Shown: piece after piece, positions 37,920 through 50,500 of the stretch
How the letters are laid out: every line of letters begins with the position of its first letter
Numbering within the stretch: the first letter of the stretch is position 1
Origin: Cyclina sinensis
Taxonomy: Eukaryota; Mollusca; Bivalvia; Venerida; Veneridae
Length of the DNA stretch: 64,000 nt
Direction: 5' to 3'
Assembly (NCBI GenBank): GCA_012932295.1
Contig: JAAONU010000014.1
Coordinates: forward strand, 39,664,770 to 39,728,769
Position numbers and translations under genes: made by a program
Notes under the pieces: generated by a model
Database searches by the model: none
Told to the model about the DNA's origin: nothing
What the model saw: only the letters and a program-made list of their open reading frames with translations

Positions 37920-39060
37920 TTAGCTCACCTGACTGAAAGTTGGGGGTAGCTTATAGGATGCTATTTTGTCCTTCTGTTTGTCCACAATTTATTCTAAACA
38001 ACATCTCCTATACCACTGGGTCAATTGCAATTAAACTTTACAGAAATGATGCTTGTATGGTCCTTTTTCAAAGTTATATAAAAAATGGAATTCCATGCAG
38101 AACTGCCATGGCAACTGAAAGGAAACTTTAAAATCTCTAATTCCACAAAACCTAGAGCTTACATAATTGGTTGATAGCATCATCTAGTGCACCTCTACCA
38201 AACTGATATAAGTCATGGCACTGGGGTGAGAACTGCCCTACCCAAGAGGTCACCTGATTTTACACATTTATATAGGAAAAACGTATTAAATTTTCTTGTC
38301 AAACACTAAGGCCTAGAGTTGAGATGTTTGGTGTGTATTATTGTCTAGTGGACCTCTACCAAGTTTATACAAATCATGGCCCCTGGATCAAAATTGGCCC
38401 CACCCATGGTGTCACTTGTTTTTACATACACTTATATAGGAAAAACTAAAAAAATCTTCTTGTCAGAAACCATTAAGCCTTAGGTTTAGATATTTTGTGT
38501 GTACCATTGTGTAGTGGCATTATACCAACCCCAGGATCAAAACTGGCCCTGGCCCAGTGATCACGTGGTTTTAAATATAGTTTTATCAGAAAAAGTTTTT
38601 AAAAATCTTCTTGTCAGAAGGTAAAAGGCCTTGAGCCTAGATATACAAGGTTCAACACTGACTAGTTAATAAGATGGGCTCTGGAAGATGTTGGCTGTCA
38701 CCAGGGTACCCAGCCACCCCCCACCCACTTAAAAAATCATTGGATGAGGTTGGAAGGTACTTTACCTACATCTACCTTTGTCCTTGACCTTCATGTGACC
38801 TAATGACCTACTTCCTTGTCTTTTTAAGCTACATCAATGAAATTTTAACTGTTTGTATAATTTTACCTGCAGACTTCAACTTTGACTTAAGCTGACCTTG
38901 ACCCACATCCTTGTTTCTGATGATGTCTTTGAAATTTTAACTATTTATATTAAGTTTGCATACAGAGTTCCAATTTGACTTTGGTTTATGTCTAACTATT
39001 GACTTTCTTTCTTTGTTCAATAAGATTTTACATTACATGTTTGGTCCTCTTGTTAAAAAC
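37920..39060. mobile_element. Second, degenerate pearl-like element
   Basis: TAGCTCACCTGACTG at the left and GGTCCTCTTGTT at the right resemble the ends of 32607-35166. Inside are diverged units with TCTTCTTGTCAGAAAC, TTTGGTGTGTA, GTGGACCTCTACCAA and AAAATTGGCCCC, showing an older insertion of the same type. Confidence 0.55.
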
Positions 39061-39087
39061 TGAAGGTCTTAGAGTATGATGTAAAAT

Positions 39088-39093
39088 TTTATT
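39088..39093 (-). terminator. Possible septin polyadenylation signal
   Basis: TTTATT on the plus strand is AATAAA on the septin strand. If used, the septin 3'UTR is about 2.4 kb and contains the MITE at 39993-40206. Another TTTATT lies near 40345, so the true end is open. Confidence 0.3.
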
Positions 39094-39992
39094 GCATATT
39101 TCTTTTATACTGTATAAAAAATTGCAATGTCACATTACAAAATGTTTCTACTCTACTAAAATGATGAAAATACATAAAACATGAAAAGCTACAAACTACA
39201 ATACATCTATAGGAAGACAAAACCAAACTGTTTTAAAATACTCCATTTTGTTTCTTCATTTTACATCCTTGATTAATACGCTGAATCTTGTTCAGAGCAA
39301 TCCTTTTGGAAAAGAGGGTCTTTTTTTCTTGATATTTTGCAAATCTGATGATTAAAAAATATTTAAAACCAGCACATACTGGACAAGAAAAAAGATGACT
39401 TCAATATATGTGTTACTTACAACCTGAAGTTCCTCAAAATAATGAATATGCAGATGAATTTTAAACATACAGATAGCAACTTAAATGCTAATACTGAAAG
39501 ATACTGGCAAGCTTTGACATAAAGAGAGAGATTCAACAAAAGCAACATCCATACTGCTGCTGTAAACAGATCTTAAATATTTTTTAGACTTGGTCCAACA
39601 ATCCTCGTCCACAACTACTAGTGACAGTCCATCACCTTCACTACTTTGAACTGAACTGATCAACAAATTATCAAGATGATGTGGTTAACTTTAATTATTT
39701 TGTAAAATTATCCAACTATTATCCAATTATCTATAAAGTAATTCTGAGTCAAAATGTAATTTGTGAAATGAACAAAGAATCCACTGAAGTTAGTTACATA
39801 TTATTTCTCTGACAGAAATGTGTTTAGAATTCTCTTTACCACTGCTGAGAAACTTACATTGTATCTATTCATCAACAGTTTTATAAATCCATGTCAGAAT
39901 AGTTATAAAAGAATTTTGACTTAATTTGAGAAAGATCTTTTAAAAATACATACATGTAAAGACACCTGGATTCAACATTCTTTTGTAGCATC

Positions 39993-40206
39993 TTAACCCT
40001 GAACATGCTGAAATTTTGTAATGGATTTGCCCAGCTTTGAATTTGGAACAGTCCATTCAAAGTTTAAGGGATTTCAGTATCAAAATACAAAAATGGAGCT
40101 ACCAACAGTATAGAGCCTGGTCAGACTGCACGGATGTGCAGGCTGGCCTGGCTCTATACTGGTGGCAAAGTCTAATCACTTTCGGTTCCAGCAGGTTAAG
40201 GGTTAA
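39993..40206. mobile_element. TTAA MITE, copy 2 of a near-identical pair
   Basis: Both ends are complete (TTAACCCTGAACATGCTG...GCAGGTTAAGGGTTAA). Reverse-complemented, it matches 2792-2998 almost base for base, including the hairpin and the ACTTTGAATGG/CAAAGCTGGGCAAATCC blocks. TTAA flanks both ends. Confidence 0.8.
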
Positions 40207-41538
40207 CCTTACAATGACTTCTATCAAAACCAAATTATGAGTATATAAACATAAGACAACATAAAATACAAAACACACGACAAAAGTTACATTAATAAGC
40301 CGCAAATATTTTAACTAATATTACATGTATATTGCCAGTTATATGTTTATTTAAAATATCATATGGTGTAACCGTCTTACAGGACAGGACTTCTACATTG
40401 TTTCATTTTGTTAAAACATCTTACACTGAGTTTTAGCAAGAAAAATGCTTTCAACTTCAAGATCTATTACTAAACAGTGCAGAAACCAAGCACATGGTCT
40501 TGTCAAAACAAAGGCATCATAATGAAACATTTACAATATCTTATTACTTCCTTTTTAAGAACAAAATTATGATATACAAATAAATAGCTACATGTGACTA
40601 TATGATGATACTGACAAAGACTTGCTTACACATTTTCAAATGAGTAGTTAAAATCAATTGGGTCTATGAAATCAGAATAAAAATATGTGAGAGCCACAGT
40701 CACATAAAATAAACCATTTGTTACACTACACCTTAAGAACTTGGTCCTTTCTTGTTGGTTCAAAGGCTCTACAAGAGCATACCCTAGATTGAGATTTACT
40801 GCAAAAGCATGATCAAAGTACCTGTTCTATGGTAAATTCTGAACAATATTGAAATATCTGTAATTCAATGTATAAGCTAAGAATACCTCAAATTCAAATC
40901 ATTAAAGAAAAAAACGGCTTCAGTTGAACACTTTTTTTGCACTCTTTAATGTAATGGCTCTTGTTTTTTAAAGTCCTGTTTATAGATTTGCGACCAACTT
41001 TAGCTGAAATATAATTGTCAAAATAACTTTTCCAGTAACTTCTTAAGACAAAATGCAAACAGGAAAAGAGATTATTATGACTACGTGTTGAACTGCTGTA
41101 TGGAAACTTTAAACTTTTATGAGATGAAAAAGACAGAATGAAAATTTTATGACTGTTAAATGTTATTGCACATAATTTCAAAAATGCCAACTAACAAATC
41201 TACATAAGCACTAATTCTCTACAATTTTGATTCAACTAATGAATTTGGTAACTCCAAGTACTTCCAGTGAAGAAAACATAAATATATGTATAATATTAGC
41301 ACTCTTTTTGGCCCATAGTAAAGAACACTAAAGAACACTAAATCTATTATTGTGTCCAAAAAAACAAATGTTAAAACAATCACTCAACATATTACCACAG
41401 ACTTGGTCAAATTTAAATAGTGCACACAAACCCATTTCTTACATTTAGACAAAACTTGTGATAATTTACGTTGGTCATTTCTTAAAATAATGCACTTAGT
41501 TGTTAAAAGTAACACTATAATCTCAAGTCTTTATGGAC

Positions 41539-44500
41539 TTATTTCTTTTTCTTGCCGAGTGTAGATTGCTGGGTCTGATACTGTGCTTTCCGTTGGTTAA
41601 ACACATTAATCTGGTCCTCCAAGTTCTTTCGGCTTGTCTCAATTTTCGACTTCTCATCAGCATGCTGACGTTTCAGGCTGTCGAAACTTGCATGGAGCTG
41701 TTAAGTAGAAACACGACATTATACGTCATAATACCCATGTCAATGAAGAAATACATGTTTAAGAAAATAACTTCCGATATATCCTTAAGGTTTCTTGATA
41801 AATACTTGGTTATTTTCCTATCTGCTTAACCTTTGTTAACAATTAATCAGTCTTAATTCAGTCTCAACTGCTTTTCAAATCAGGTTTAAATGTCTGTTAC
41901 CCTTTCACATGCCATGTCTCTATATACTAAACTCTTCTGTTAAAGACACTTCAACAGATTTTCTTTTGCTTAGACAAACACATCATATATCCAATTATCC
42001 TAAAATGTACCAGTTTGAGATGGTTTTTTTGACCATTTAAAGGAAAGTCCCTTTCCCTCAAATCTCATCCAGAAAAAATCAATTAGTTATTGCTCAACAC
42101 ACAAGATGTTAATACATGCAAAGACTGGCAAAACAACAACAACAACTACACTATAATTGATGCAATTGTTCAAACCAATAATATTATCTTCACATATTGA
42201 GAATGAACTGCATTTTATGTCAAGACATCAGAATTTGAAGTTTTAGCGGTTGGCCAATAGGATTATGTAGAGATAATGCTTGTCTCTTGGAGCATGTTAA
42301 AGGGGGGCAGATGTAATCAAGCCACTGAAATTCGAGCCAACAATGTTTAACTGTTCTATCAAAGCACTCCTCAGTCCTTAAGAATTTTTTGCTATGAATG
42401 GAATGTGTAATACAACCAAAAAGTCATTTAACCAAAAGATCATCAACTCCTATGCTGATTCAAAAAATGGCAATTCAACTGGGAACACCACTGACCTCCT
42501 TCTCTGCCTCTTTCAGTTCTGCCTCCTTTTCCTTAACCTTGATAACAAAGGTCTGTCTCATCTCCTCTTCTTTCTTCTGAAGTTCTGCCACATGTTCATG
42601 ACGCTTCTGCTCATATGTCTCAGACAAACTGAAACACAACATACAACCAATTTCAACATCAGACACACATAAACACTTTCCTAACCATCTAACTCTTTTA
42701 CAACCACATTTCAAAAATGGACTAATCCATTATTCTATTTGGGAAAAACCATTTTTTAAACGTGTACTTACTGAAAGCTTATTTCCTAATGATCATTGTA
42801 GTCTTTCGGATGAGACTTTAAACCGAGGTCCCATGTATCAGTGCTATACACTGAGCATGAAAAAGAACCAGGGGTGTCTCTGGAATGGGATGCTTTCTGT
42901 ATCTTGCACTACCCCCACAACATAAAATAACTAATCTCTTCAGGGGGCGTCGGTCATATGGGCTACCGGTACCGACGTTAAATAAGCTTAAAAATAGATA
43001 ATGATCATTGTCTGCACTGGTTGCACAGGAAAAAACATCTGTTGCCAGTACAATGAAGTGGGTTAAAAATCAACCCAAACAACACTAGTTGTATAAGCTA
43101 AGACCACATATGCAAAACGCCACTTTATGAAAGATGGTATCTTAGCTGAAATGGTTTGCCACACCAGTAGAAAAATCATGTGAATTAAGTTTGAAATATT
43201 GAACCTGACTGATACAGCTGGAAATTGTTCAATTCACTGTATATTATATTACAAACATGTGACAAAGTAAATAGCACCACTAGGGTCACAGCTATTTTGA
43301 CACAGATCTAATCTCTGGAAAGGACTGGCTTCAGACATTTTAATAATCAAATAAATACCTCCTTGACTGGTCATCTGAGAACCCCATCTGTTCAAGCTTG
43401 TGACGTCTGTACAGTTCATAATGCTTGCCATGAGTGGTCTCCCTTAGATCTTCCATGTTTGTGCGGATCAACATTTCTCGCAACTTCACAAAGTCACAGT
43501 GGTTCTCATTTTCAACTGCAACAGAGTAAAATTTAGAGTGAAAACAGATTAAATGACCTTTCCTTGAAATTACAGTCTTTAATGTTCGAAAAATTCCATT
43601 TCCACCAAGAGTAACATGAGGCTCATATCAAACAAAATACTATGTCAAAATTATTAGGATGCCTATAAGTGGCATCTGTCAGAAAACTTAGTTTCATTAA
43701 AATTCCAAATCTTTTAATACAATATGTGAATTAAACTAAACATGTCACCTTGTACAGTTCCCCAAGGGTATTGTCTGGCTTTGACCATTTTGTTCCCTAT
43801 CTTCACCTCATCACTTGAACCTACTACAGCAAATGGTAAATGACCCTGTAAAATAAATCACCAAATTTTAATGTTACACGTGTAATACATTTAATCTTTA
43901 ACATTTACAACAGTCTATATTCTCATCAAATGAGCTAAAATACAGGTTTTGGATATGACAGTGGAAATATGAAGTTTGTCAGGAGAAGCTATGCTAGCAT
44001 TACAAGAACAGCCATGGGGTAGTTATATTTCTGACACTATTAGACAATGACTTTCAAATAAAGTTTTCAATTACTGGGCAAATAAACATTCAAAGAATAT
44101 CAGAGTTGATCTAATTCTTTTTTTAATTACTTTTCTTAAATGAAATTTTGCGACCAGCTTTTCTATGTGGACAGGAGCTTACTTAAAGAAAACATGCACA
44201 AAGGTAAGGTTGAACAAAATGTTCAAAGATACTGCATGTTAAGTATGAAAAAGCAACTTTTGACAGCAGACAAGTGTTGAGAAATGCACTTGGAATACAG
44301 ACACAGCATAGGCATAATGCTATAATGATGTTTGAAAAATAAGTGTACTTTCAAACTGGGAGACTGAGTGGGAAAGATAAATATCTGTCCAGGTAAAACA
44401 ACAAAGAACATATTTCAGTTACAAAAAAATTACCTCATTAGTAAACAACAATAGGGGAACTTTGTTTAAAGTATGTAACTAGTGTTAGAAATAAACATTA

Positions 44501-47500
44501 GAGCATGGTAACTATTGTTAGTGGTTTACTTCCACAACTTCAGAAAATCTTCTAGGATTTCAGCCAAAATGAAAGCAAACTGGATTATACACGTAACAAG
44601 CAGTTGATCAAAATATAGCGAGGCAGAAAATAAGCAGACGTCACAACTAAGCTGGAAAGCCAAAAAATAAAACTCTAAAATCACAATAATTCAACTAAAA
44701 AAAAGGAAAAATTTAACAGAATATTTACAACTCCTCTTAATTCCTCCTTTGTAATGCTCCTGTAAGGCTGTAGTCAGCAGAGAAAAATACAAATGGTTAC
44801 AACTGGTCTACACATGTACAGCGAGACAAAAAAGTAAAAAAAAAAAACAACAACAGAGATAAACTGTAGCAGTTGTAAAGTCAAGAAATAAAGCAGCTAT
44901 TTTTAGAAGTACAAACCAGGGCTCAGAAAAGGTGTGAGACACAGGGAGATGTTTTAATCAAGTTTTTATCATTCTAATAACTAGTTTTCAATCAAGTTGC
45001 TGTATATCAAACTCTTCCTTAGCACTGTAAACATTGTGAGGTCAGAAATTTCTGGGTTGCAAAATGAACATCTCCCATATCTCTCTGTCTGAGCTGATCC
45101 CTGTTAGCTATAGGGAACCACTTACATTCATGGCATTGTTTGTATCAGCCACAGTTTGGTCATCAGTTGGGAAATGGTAGATTTGTACACCATTGGACTG
45201 TAACTCAGACATAATCTGCAAAGAAAATAAATCAACATACAAATGTTTTGCCATTTTTTTTTTCAACGTAAACATTATTTCACATCCTAAAAGACTGTTC
45301 TTATCTACGTGCAACCTTATGAATCAGTGGGGTATATGACTTCTCAGGTATATCTACATACAAGTGTTTCCTAAAGATTGTCTTAATATATTTTCTAAAA
45401 CGGAAACTCCTTTTGATCATATAATTCCTATTTCTTTTCCTTGCTGACACAAGCTTATTAGGCAAGTAGACTTTATTTTCTCAAAATCATAAAGACCATG
45501 TTACCTTTGCCTTAAACTTCTGTAGTTCAGCCTTGGTAATGGTATCTGCCTTGGCAATGATTGGGATGATGTTAACTTTACTGTCTAGTTTCTTCATGGT
45601 GACAAGGTCCAGGGCTTTTAATCTGTAAAGGGTAGAACAGAAACCTTACATTTACAGCTATCTCTAGATACATCACCCCTGATGGAACCCATTGCTGGAG
45701 AGAACCAGTAACAATGGGTATTGGTATCAACAGCTGAATGAATTGACACATGTGTGTCTTAGATCTTTTTGCTTAAGGACACACCTCATGCTCCAGCTAA
45801 TGTTCGAACAATTTTATCCATACATGACAAAGGCAGTTTCAATGGCAGATTTATGCAAGACTACTCTCTGAGTTTAGCCTTAATTTCAGTTTAGTGCCAT
45901 TACAGTGAACCAGGCAGATAGTTATTTTTTAAGTTTGTTTTAATCCTATTAAAATTTTTGTATCAAAGTTTTCCAAGTAAGTTCATTAATTACAGAAAAT
46001 TATTTTTGTGAAATACCAGTAAGTGAAAAGCTAGTCACAGATTGTCAAATAAATTGAAACAGCATATGCCATACACTGAAATGATTTATGACTGAAATCA
46101 AAAGTGCCAATGGTGAAAAACAAGACAATTATCAACAGAAATTCCTTACGAGTGACCAGTGGGTGCGATGAAGTACAGGCAAGCATGAATCCTGCTGTCA
46201 TGGTAGTTATACAGGGACCTCTTGATCTTCAACTCCTCGGAAAGGAAAGCTTCAAACTGGCTATCAATATAGTCTACGATGGATTTCCAGCTGGAAGAAC
46301 AACACATTTCATACCATTATACACAACTATCATGTATGTAAAGAATAAATCTTAACTTGCAATTAAATTTACCATTGTTTCCTTTTCTTTCATTATACAT
46401 GTATGATTAGTTTAGTTATGAGAACAATTATTCTGATATTGTTATCAAGTCTTAAGTAAAATATAACTGTAAAATATTATGTCCCTACCAACTGAAGATT
46501 ACCACAGAACATGACAAGTCTATTATCAGCAGTCAAAAGGCAATCAGAGAATTACAACAGAACCAAGAGCAATTCAAATTATCCCATTCTAATAGGAATT
46601 CACTTGTTTTCTTTAAAAGCAGTTAAAATTATCCATTTCTAATAAGAATTCATGTGTTGTCTCATCTCACATTCTTTGCTACAGTAATGATGTAAAACAT
46701 GGGAATCTAATATTGAAACTTTGGTTTTTGTGTACCTGTCCTCTTTGTTGATTTGGTCACCAAATCCTACACTGTCAACAATTCTCAACTTTAGTCTTAC
46801 ATTGCTCTCTTGAAGTTCTGAAAAAAAAGAGAGAAATAATTCATACATGCCTAACCTGTGAAAAAGTAGACAAAATGAAAGATGTCACATCCTAGCTCTC
46901 TAAGAATTTCTTGCAAATATCTTCCATTCATTCAAGCTGATAATTTCAATGTTAACTGATTTAACTTTTGCCTTTAATTTTTGTTAATCTTCCAATCATT
47001 CCAAAAAAAGGCTTCAACTGCTACCCTGCTGTTACCACTTCATCTTTTTTACCTTTATGACCACTGCAGAACATGATCAGCCTTCTATTATTTATACCCC
47101 TGTAAATAACACGGTTAAGTTCTATGATACTAAAACTCAGAACTTATTATACAGTTCTAGAATAGTTACCATAGGTGTTAGCCTTCAGTTTGACCCCAGG
47201 TAAGTCATGGGTGGATGGAGTAGAATCGAAGTGGGTGTTAAACAGGGTGTCCATCAAAGTTGACTTTCCAATACCAGTCTCACCTAAATTAGAAGATAAA
47301 TATTAAAGTAAAATGCACAGTACCTGACTATCTTCCATACATATAAAACTTTTTAATCATCTTAGGTGTTTCCACTGAAATCATTGCTATTTTCAGTCCC
47401 CAAAGCATCTCCAAACAACAGATAAACGAATCACATTTACATGTATATTTTGCAATACAACTTTTTCAAGGAACATTTTTATTTTCTAATCAGAAAATAC

Positions 47501-50500
47501 TAGGTACTGACTCTTTTAGAAATTGAAAATATAAAAGTTGCTCAAAACTTTTCTGCTCAGGTTATCATTCATTTGTGTTATCACCTTCATATGCACAATT
47601 AATTCACTTTTAACAAAACTCAACAATTAATTCCAAGTTTCAACAGCAAGTATTTCCAAGTTCTTTACTGCACAATTCATCAAGACCATTTGAATGCTGC
47701 TGTTCATTTCAATTTTAATTTTGATTTCACCAACAACATTAAATGACTACCACTAACCTAGACACAAAATGTTGAAACAGAACCCCTGAGCAACTGACTT
47801 GTTTACAAGCTGATCGGGTAAACTGTCGAAACCCACATGTCCACCTAAATTCAGATTCCTTGGTCCATTGGCTGGATGACCTCTGCTGGCAGGTGCTGGG
47901 GCCTGCAATATCAATGGAGACAGTAAATCGTTATTGTAATAATGTATGTGTCATACCAAAAAATGTACCAAAATCAAAAATAATGTAACAAAATAAATAG
48001 TTACTGAAAAGCATCTACTTAATAAGCAATTTAAAATAAAAAACGTGCTTTAAGCAAAACTAAAGCCGACTTTCATTAATATACAGACCCTTCTACAAAT
48101 CATTCATATACAAAAAGCTTAAATAAGTGGTAAAATACTATACATTTACTGAACCCTGAAGGTGCCGCTTTATTAAAAAAAAAAAACAAAAAAAAACTAT
48201 AAAATTTTCTTAATACTGAAAATAAAACATTTTTATGATATTGTAGACACATAAGTTGACAGCTTGTAATATCACTGCTTGTTTGACAGATACTACTAAT
48301 ATGGATGCCTGGAGCACTTAATTGCCAAAAACTTAATGCATGGGCTACCTGATCTCTAAAACTCATTTTAACAAATTTGAAATAAAGAAATGAATGTTTT
48401 CACTGTTGCTGAATGAAAACATCTCTCAATAAAGTAGTTTTTTCTTCCAATAACTATTTCTTGTAATGTATGCCTTCCACTCAAACAAAAACCTTGAAAG
48501 AATTAATTTTTTATGTTCCTGATGAATGAATCACTTATGAATAAGTAGATCAATGAGTAATAACAGCTGAAAAAGAAGCATATTCTGGCTACAATACATA
48601 TAAACAATATAGTTAATATTGTTTTCAATATACCATGATAGAAAGTTACATAAGCTCACATGACATACAATGTACATAGATAAATATCAAATGATTTCAT
48701 AAAAAAACTCTCTGGAATAAATTATAGCTGAAACTGAAAGAAACTTTTGCTGCCTGAAAAAAAACAACTCACTTAGAATATTTTAACATTAAAAGGCATA
48801 AAATGAATGATTTTTTTTTTGGAAACACTTCACACTGTACTGTTTAAACTTAAACTATTCTCAAAGTCATTCATATCTTTCCCAAAAGAAACGGTTTCAT
48901 CATTATAGGTTGAGTTTAAAACACAAACCAGAAATAGATTCAGAACTTCCCAGTGAACACACTGTAACTGTAAATATTCCCTGAACAAACCTATCATAAA
49001 ACTTTGCAGATATTTATTCCAGAGGATTAGTAGCCTGACCTATAAAAATAAGCAGTAAAAATTCTTTTCAAACTAATGGCCTTCATCTTTGAAACAAAGA
49101 AGTTCTCTGGTTATGTAAATGATGTCTTCACCGAGCAATTATGCCAGTAATATTTTATATGCAACAGAAAAGTGAGTGGTGAACCTAGTACAAGCATTTG
49201 TTAAAGAGGTATACCCTAAAATTAAGACCATTTCGTTTCTTTTAAAATCATATGTGAATTATACTGAACAAATCGTGTCAGTCAAAAAAATCTTAGTATG
49301 CAGATAAACTTACTGCGGTCCCACGTTTTACCGGAATCGACCATTTTTACCGGAATCCACCGGAATCGACAAATATTTCATACATAAGCCAGTATTTTTC
49401 AAGATATACTACATTGTTAATGAATATATTATATAATTAACATAATAACAAAAGGAATTTGTAGTATCTTCGAGTGGAAAGATTTTACATGAGAAAGAAA
49501 ATCGGCGAGTTGCGGAAAATTTGCGCATACGGATATACGCCGGAATCGACCTGTAATTCACACATGAATTGTATTTAAGTCATATAAAGTTATTTTTCAT
49601 TACTCTGCATTAGAAATAACACATTTACCCTAGGCTTTTGAAGTATCTTCAAGTTGAAAGATTTGACAAGAGCAAGAAAATCGGCGAGTTGCGGAAAATT
49701 TGCGCGTACGGATATACACCGGAATCGGCTTGTATTTCATAAATAAATTGAATTTAATTCATACAAAAGTTATTTTTCATTACTCTACATCAGAAATAAC
49801 ACATTTTTCCAAGGACTTTGAAGTATCTTCAAGTGGAAAGATTTTACAAGAGGAAGAAAATTGGTTGCGTAAAATTAGCGCATATGGATATACGCCGGAT
49901 ATTTATTTCTGATGTAAAGTAATGAAAAATAACTTTGAATGACTTAAATTCGATTTATTTATGAAATACAGGCCGATTCCGGTGTATATCCGTATGCGCA
50001 AATTTTCCGCAACTCGCTGTTTTTCTTTCTCCTGGAACATCTTACTACTTTAAGAAACTTCAAATTCCTTTGATAGATATTTTTTTCTGATGTTAAGTAA
50101 TGAAAAATAACTTTGAATGACTTAAATTCCATTTATTTATGAAATACAGGCCGATTCCGGTGTATATCCGTATGCGCAAATTTTCCGCAACTCGCCGATT
50201 TTCTTTCTCTTGTCAAATCTTTCCACTCGAAGATACTTCAAATTCCTTGGGTCAATATGTTATTTCTGATGTGAGTAATAAAAAATAACTTTTGTATGAC
50301 TTCAATTCAATTTATTTATGAAATACAGGCCGATTCCGGCATATATCAATATGCGCAATTTTCCGCAGATCGCCGATTTTTTTCTCTTGCAACATCTTTC
50401 CACTCAAAGATACTCCTAATTCCTTTGGTAGATATTTTATTTCTGATGTAAAGTAATGAAAAATAACTTTGAATGACTTAAATTCAAATTATTTATGAAA

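Larger units (their letters stand above)
39061..41538. other. Septin 3' flank / probable 3'UTR
   Basis: AT-rich, no conserved reading frame. It probably contains a long septin 3'UTR, with the MITE 39993-40206 inside it. Confidence 0.4.

Noticed and set aside
44725..44775. Exon-like segment (TTACAG|GAGCATTACAAAGG) in the septin intron
   Set aside because: Septin exons 45126-45215 and 43749-43845 join in phase and are contiguous in the family; no GT donor in a fitting place.
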